From SIG607 sp045605385 (GTDB lineage: Bacteria; Bacillota; Clostridia; Oscillospirales; Acutalibacteraceae): a DNA stretch of 64,000 nt. The stretch spans positions 248,001 to 312,000 of the forward strand of contig JAZUPW010000012.1 of the NCBI GenBank assembly GCA_045605385.1. Reading direction: 5' to 3'. The notes beneath the pieces are model-generated. The model was given only the letters and a program-made list of their open reading frames with translations. It was not told the origin of the DNA and searched no databases. Positions 61,057 through 64,000 of the stretch are shown here, one piece after another. How positions within the stretch are numbered: position 1 is the first letter of the stretch; each line of letters opens with the position of its first letter. The position numbers and the translations under genes were made by a program.

Positions 61057-61256
61057 GGCGTGATACTCCGCTTGGCGTATCACGCCAGTTCTATTCGCCT
61101 GTGGCGAGTTCTATTGCTACGCAGTGTTATTCGGCTTACGCCGAGTGATATTTGCTTCGCAAGTTTATGGGCGAATAGAATATCACTGAAGCCGCAAGGC
61201 TTCAATATCACTTTCGTAAAGCGAAAATATCACGCTGACTTTAGTCAGCATATCAC
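61057..61256. repeat. Nested hairpin array 3
   Basis: It starts with a perfect 10-bp hairpin GGCGTGATAC/GTATCACGCC (61057-61086). The outer stem TTCTATTCGCC (61089-61099) / GGCGAATAGAA (61170-61180) encloses mini-hairpins such as TCGGC-TTAC-GCCGA and TTGC-TTC-GCAA. The tail has TATCAC linkers (61181, 61206, 61228, 61251) and TGAAGCC-GCAA-GGCTTCA and GCTGAC-TTTA-GTCAGC. Same design as arrays 1 and 2 but with a different linker (GTGATA/TATCAC). Confidence 0.85.
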
Positions 61257-61270
61257 TTAACAGACAAAAA

Positions 61271-61312
61271 GAAAGAGAAGACTCGTTAATAATATACGAA
61301 TCTTCTCTTTTC
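61271..61312 (+). terminator. Terminator downstream of the HAD gene and array 3
   Basis: AAAGAGAAGA pairs with TCTTCTCTTT, with an inner CGT/ACG, followed by TCTG. Confidence 0.7.
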
Positions 61313-61314
61313 TG

Positions 61315-61443
61315 CTTCTGTGGGTTTGGGCTACCGCACAAGTGAATTTGTGCATACAAATGCGATGACGGTTCTTAACAGAAACAGGTATGGTTACAAA
61401 TTTTCCGATAAGAACGACACCTATTATGCCGTCCTTTTTTTGT
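61315..61443 (+). other. Unclassified structured element ending in a terminator
   Basis: Pairings seen: GCACAA/TTGTGC and GCAT/ATGC (about 61336-61365), GTTCTTA (61372) with TAAGAAC (61399), and GACGG (61368) with CCGTC (61431), followed by TTTTTTT. The long closing helix with an internal stem and a final T-run resembles a small structured RNA. I match it to no riboswitch class I know. A weak open frame crosses it but lacks a start signal. Confidence 0.4.
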
Positions 61444-61457
61444 TTTGTAAAGAACTA

Positions 61458-61486
61458 TTGACTTTTTTCGACAAAAAAAGTACAAT
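61458..61486 (+). promoter_or_regulatory. Promoter-like sequence antisense to tRNA-Thr
   Basis: TTGACT (61458-61463), 17-nt spacer, TACAAT (61481-61486). A transcript from it would run through the complement of tRNA-Thr toward the HTH gene at 61673. Confidence 0.45.
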
Positions 61487-61497
61487 GTAAATATAAA

Positions 61498-61525
61498 AAT
61501 CCGCCCACACAAGTGAACGGATTTA
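61498..61525 (-). terminator. tRNA-Thr terminator
   Basis: On the minus strand AAATCCG/CGGATTT with an inner CAC/GTG pairing, then TTTTAT. Confidence 0.85.
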
Positions 61526-61528
61526 TTA

Positions 61529-61604
61529 TGGAGCTGAAGATGGGACTTGAACCCACGGCCTATTGATTACGAATCAATTGCGCTACCAACTGCGCCACTT
61601 CAGC
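61529..61604 (-). tRNA. tRNA-Thr (CGT)
   Basis: Acceptor GCTGAAG/CTTCAGC, anticodon stem ATTGA/TCAAT with loop TTCGTAA (anticodon CGT), T-arm GGTTCAAGTCC, encoded CCA. Reads ACG codons. Confidence 0.95.
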
Positions 61605-61621
61605 ATATTTAATTCTTTCAT

Positions 61622-61650
61622 ATTATATCAGCAAATATTAAAATAGTCAA
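61622..61650 (-). promoter_or_regulatory. tRNA-Thr promoter
   Basis: On the minus strand TTGACT (61650-61645), 17-nt spacer, TATAAT (61627-61622) with an upstream TG. Confidence 0.85.
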
Positions 61651-61672
61651 TAACAGAAAGAGGTTTTTTATT

Positions 61673-62077
61673 TTGAGTTTAAATAATAAGCCCAAAACAA
61701 CGGGTAAAAAAACAAAAGAAATTCAAAACAGAATTATTAGCTACAGAAAAGCAAAAAAGATTAGTCAAGATGAGTTAGCAAAACTTCTTAATATTCCGCG
61801 TTCCACTTATGCTTATCACGAAAACAAGGCTACCGACCTTTCAATAAATTTTATAGAAGATGTTGCCAATGCACTTAATATACCCTTCAACGACTTATTT
61901 CCCGTTTTTATAAGACTGAATGAACCTCGCCCCGAACAACCTAAGGTCGAAAGTTTTGTAACAACTAATTTTGAACAAAAACTTATTGAAAAATACCGTA
62001 TGTTGCCAACTGAAATAAGAAAAGAAGTTAGAAACTTTGTTGACGATTTATACAACGAACACAAAATTAAAAGATAA
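61673..62077 (+). CDS. XRE family helix-turn-helix regulator, 134 aa
   Basis: The N-terminal Cro/C1-type domain (about 18-72) reads ISYRKAKKISQDELAKLLN, then IPRSTYAYHENKATDLS. A proline-rich linker and a helical C-terminal part (about 100-134) follow. The start is TTG 61673, 9 nt after GAAAGAGG. No partner toxin or prophage genes are adjacent, so its targets are unknown. Its upstream DNA is shared with the tRNA-Thr promoter on the opposite strand. Confidence 0.82.
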   Translation: MSLNNKPKTTGKKTKEIQNRIISYRKAKKISQDELAKLLNIPRSTYAYHENKATDLSINFIEDVANALNIPFNDLFPVFIRLNEPRPEQPKVESFVTTNFEQKLIEKYRMLPTEIRKEVRNFVDDLYNEHKIKR

Positions 62078-62081
62078 TCTT

Positions 62082-62116
62082 AAAGAATGCAGAAATCTCT
62101 GCATTCTTTATTTTTT
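62082..62116. terminator. Bidirectional terminator, HTH gene / rsgA
   Basis: 12-bp stem AAAGAATGCAGA/TCTGCATTCTTT, loop AATC, then ATTTTTT; it overlaps the rsgA stop. Confidence 0.88.
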
Positions 62117-62986
62117 ATCCCAAGAATTTAAAGATTTTAATTCATTAAAAATAGTAACGTAACTTTCATGTCTGGTTTTTTCAATTTTTCCGTTTACAAC
62201 CGCTTCACAAATAAGGCAACCTTTTTCTTTAGTGTGAGAACAGGAATTAAATTTACACCCGTTAAGATAAGGCAAAAAATCAGAAAAACATTCAGCAAGA
62301 TTTTCCTTGAAATCAAAACCTAAATGAATGTTATCAAGACTTGAAAAACCGGGAGTATCCGCAACATAGCCATTAAATTTGTGTTTAAACAATTCATTAT
62401 GTCTTGTTGTATGACGTCCTCTGCCCAATTTTTGGCTTACTTCTGCAGTTTCTAAATTTAAACCGTCAAACAATACATTTAAAAGACTTGACTTACCAAC
62501 ACCGGAATTTCCGGTAAAAGCACTAATACAATTGGTAAGTTCATTTTTTAGTTCGGCAATACCCTCACCTGTTTTTGCAGAAACAGCGTAAGTATTAAAA
62601 CCTGCATTTTTATAAATAGAAATATATTCAGTAAAATCTCCTAAATCTGTTTTATTAAAAACAATTATCGGTTGAATACAGTAAAAAGAAGCAATTGCAG
62701 TAATTCTGTCAATAAGCAAGGTGTTCGGTGACGGTGTTGTATACGAAGACACAATAAATAACTTGTCAATATTGGCAATCTGAGGTCTTACAAGACAATT
62801 TTTTCTTGTAAGAACCTCGTTAAGAACGCCAGTGCCTGAAGCGGTAAGTTCAATTTCAACATTATCTCCAACAACAGGAGTAGTTCCCTGTTTTCGAAAA
62901 ACACCACGTGCTTTACATTCAATAATACTATTATCGACTTCTACGTAATAGAAACCAGAAATAGCTTTGACTAATTTACCAATCAT
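62108..62986 (-). CDS. rsgA: Ribosome small-subunit-dependent GTPase A
   Basis: A circularly permuted GTPase for late 30S maturation, 292 residues. OB fold (1-75), G4 NKTD near residue 112, G1 GNSGVGKSSLLN near residue 160, G3 DTPGFSS near residue 207, and a C-terminal zinc site with Cys/His (CKFNSCSHTKEKGCLIC). ATGA overlap with prkC; the prkC-rsgA order is conserved in Firmicutes. Confidence 0.95.
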   Translation of the reverse strand: MIGKLVKAISGFYYVEVDNSIIECKARGVFRKQGTTPVVGDNVEIELTASGTGVLNEVLTRKNCLVRPQIANIDKLFIVSSYTTPSPNTLLIDRITAIASFYCIQPIIVFNKTDLGDFTEYISIYKNAGFNTYAVSAKTGEGIAELKNELTNCISAFTGNSGVGKSSLLNVLFDGLNLETAEVSQKLGRGRHTTRHNELFKHKFNGYVADTPGFSSLDNIHLGFDFKENLAECFSDFLPYLNGCKFNSCSHTKEKGCLICEAVVNGKIEKTRHESYVTIFNELKSLNSWDKK

Positions 62987-64000
62987 TCTTCGCTAACCTG
63001 TTTTTTGTTATATCCAAAGGTTCTGTGATAAGCAGAAGAACCGTCTACACAATTGATAGAGATTTCCTGATAATTTTCGAAAATCTTATCTTCTCCGCTA
63101 ATTTTGATAACACAGTTATTCAGCGCCTCTTTATCGGTTGTAAAAGCCATCTTATAATTAGTGTTACTTCTGAAATCAACAAGTTTTGATATAGAAATAC
63201 ATTCATCACCGTGCCAAAGACTGATATAACCCCTATCTGAAATATAATCACGAGGTATAGAAATATCAACCGAAACTTCAAAATTACCCGTACTTATTGT
63301 AATATCAACAGCAGAGCCTTTACCAATCTGCTGCCCTGCAGAATAAGACGGTGATTGAGATAAAACAGTACCTGCAGCATACGCCTTATTTGTGTTGTTA
63401 ATTTCATTAATATTGCCAACAACCAAGCCTTTAGATTCAAGCAATTTAACAGCATCATTCTTGCTTAAGCCCACACAATCGGGTAAGGAAACCATAACCG
63501 TTGCTTTGCCCGAACTGATATAAACAGTAACGGTGCTGCCTTCGGGAATAGAAGAACCAATATCAGGACTTGTTCTAATAACCATACCTTCTGCAACGTC
63601 GTTATCTGCAACAGTTACAAACTCAGTTAAAAAGCCTTCTTCTTTAAGAATGCTTTGCGATACTTCCTGATTCTTACCGTAAATATCGGGAATCATAACA
63701 GTTTTAGCACCGCTGCTTACAGTTAATGTAATGGATTGACCTTTTTTAACTTTATAATTTTCAGGAACAGACTGCGCAATTACAACACCTTTTTCCTGAT
63801 CACTTGGTTCAAACTTTGCAATTAGTTCAAAGTCTTCATAATACTCACCGCTTTGAACTTCATCCCATTTAAGACCAAGGAAATTTGGACAAGGTTCATC
63901 GGGAGTTCTGCCAACCATACGCGGAATATAAATGGCAAGTAAAATAATCAAAGTAGCAACAAAGGTAACTGTAATTCCCGAAATAATGGGAAGCCAAGGT
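62983..64000 (-). CDS. prkC: PASTA-domain Ser/Thr kinase, C-terminal part (runs off window)
   Basis: The frame is open to the end of the window, so the kinase domain lies beyond base 64000. Visible are one membrane span (GITVTFVATLIILLAIYIP), three PASTA repeats (about 60-65 residues each, e.g. MIPDIYGKNQEVSQSILKEE) and a final unrelated domain of about 90 residues. PrkC/Stk1 kinases sense muropeptides or lipid II and control cell-wall growth and spore germination. Its pairing with rsgA supports the call. Confidence 0.88.
   Translation of the reverse strand, partial: PWLPIISGITVTFVATLIILLAIYIPRMVGRTPDEPCPNFLGLKWDEVQSGEYYEDFELIAKFEPSDQEKGVVIAQSVPENYKVKKGQSITLTVSSGAKTVMIPDIYGKNQEVSQSILKEEGFLTEFVTVADNDVAEGMVIRTSPDIGSSIPEGSTVTVYISSGKATVMVSLPDCVGLSKNDAVKLLESKGLVVGNINEINNTNKAYAAGTVLSQSPSYSAGQQIGKGSAVDITISTGNFEVSVDISIPRDYISDRGYISLWHGDECISISKLVDFRSNTNYKMAFTTDKEALNNCVIKISGEDKIFENYQEISINCVDGSSAYHRTFGYNKKQVSEE

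Overview
This 64 kb window comes from an AT-rich (roughly mid-30s % GC), anaerobic, endospore-forming member of the Clostridia, most like gut Oscillospirales/Ruminococcaceae. The evidence is the sporulation genes (spoIVA, spoIIM, yqfC, yqfD and a ylbJ/spoVV-like gene), the oxygen-sensitive glycyl-radical and radical-SAM enzymes, the Firmicutes order yqfC-yqfD-phoH-ybeY-era-yqzL-recO, the ALAA-ending tmRNA tag, and interspersed palindromic elements. No rRNA, prophage, insertion sequence or CRISPR array was found.

Layout. 1-9.7 kb: a tightly overlapping operon that encodes every shikimate step plus the Phe and Tyr branches (aminotransferase, pheA, aroB, aroC, an aroE-aroK fusion, aroQ, aroA, tyrA, DAHP synthase), then a phosphoesterase. 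9.7-14.9 kb: a small unknown gene, a 0.6 kb AT-rich gap with two related palindromes, an intact Xer-type recombinase, and on the minus strand spoIIM-xerD followed by spoIVA. 15-24.5 kb: an SDR reductase, then a minus-strand housekeeping/sporulation cluster ending in mutS2, with a divergent spoVV-like gene. 24.5-32.6 kb: tRNA-His and tRNA-Gln, a hairpin array, a large secreted SGNH esterase, a copper ATPase with CopZ fused to its C-terminus, and tcdA. 32.6-40.2 kb: a histidine operon led by a TrpR-like regulator, with a HisZ-HisG fusion. 40.2-51.6 kb: a carbohydrate island with MATE, three AraC regulators, a GH63-like hydrolase, a GH127 - glycyl radical enzyme - activase operon and a PfkB kinase. 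51.6-58.9 kb: repeats, an M20 peptidase of different composition, an orphan MazF, and an amino-acid ABC transporter in one operon with argG-argH. 59-64 kb: smpB-ssrA, two more hairpin arrays, a decayed gene, a HAD phosphatase, tRNA-Thr, an HTH regulator, rsgA and the 3' part of prkC.

Working together: the aro, his and arg operons give biosynthetic self-sufficiency, and two of them carry recognisable operators (a HisR-like palindrome and ARG boxes). The GH127-GRE-activase operon and its divergent AraC regulator look like a self-contained catabolic module for L-arabinofuranose-type glycans with unknown radical chemistry. The most unusual DNA-level feature is a family of three nested hairpin arrays. 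Each has an outer stem enclosing several mini-hairpins joined by a constant linker, followed by a tail of mini-hairpins joined by the reverse-complement linker. They sit next to tRNA genes, next to ssrA, and after the HAD gene. All calls are by eye from the sequence; no database search or folding program was run.
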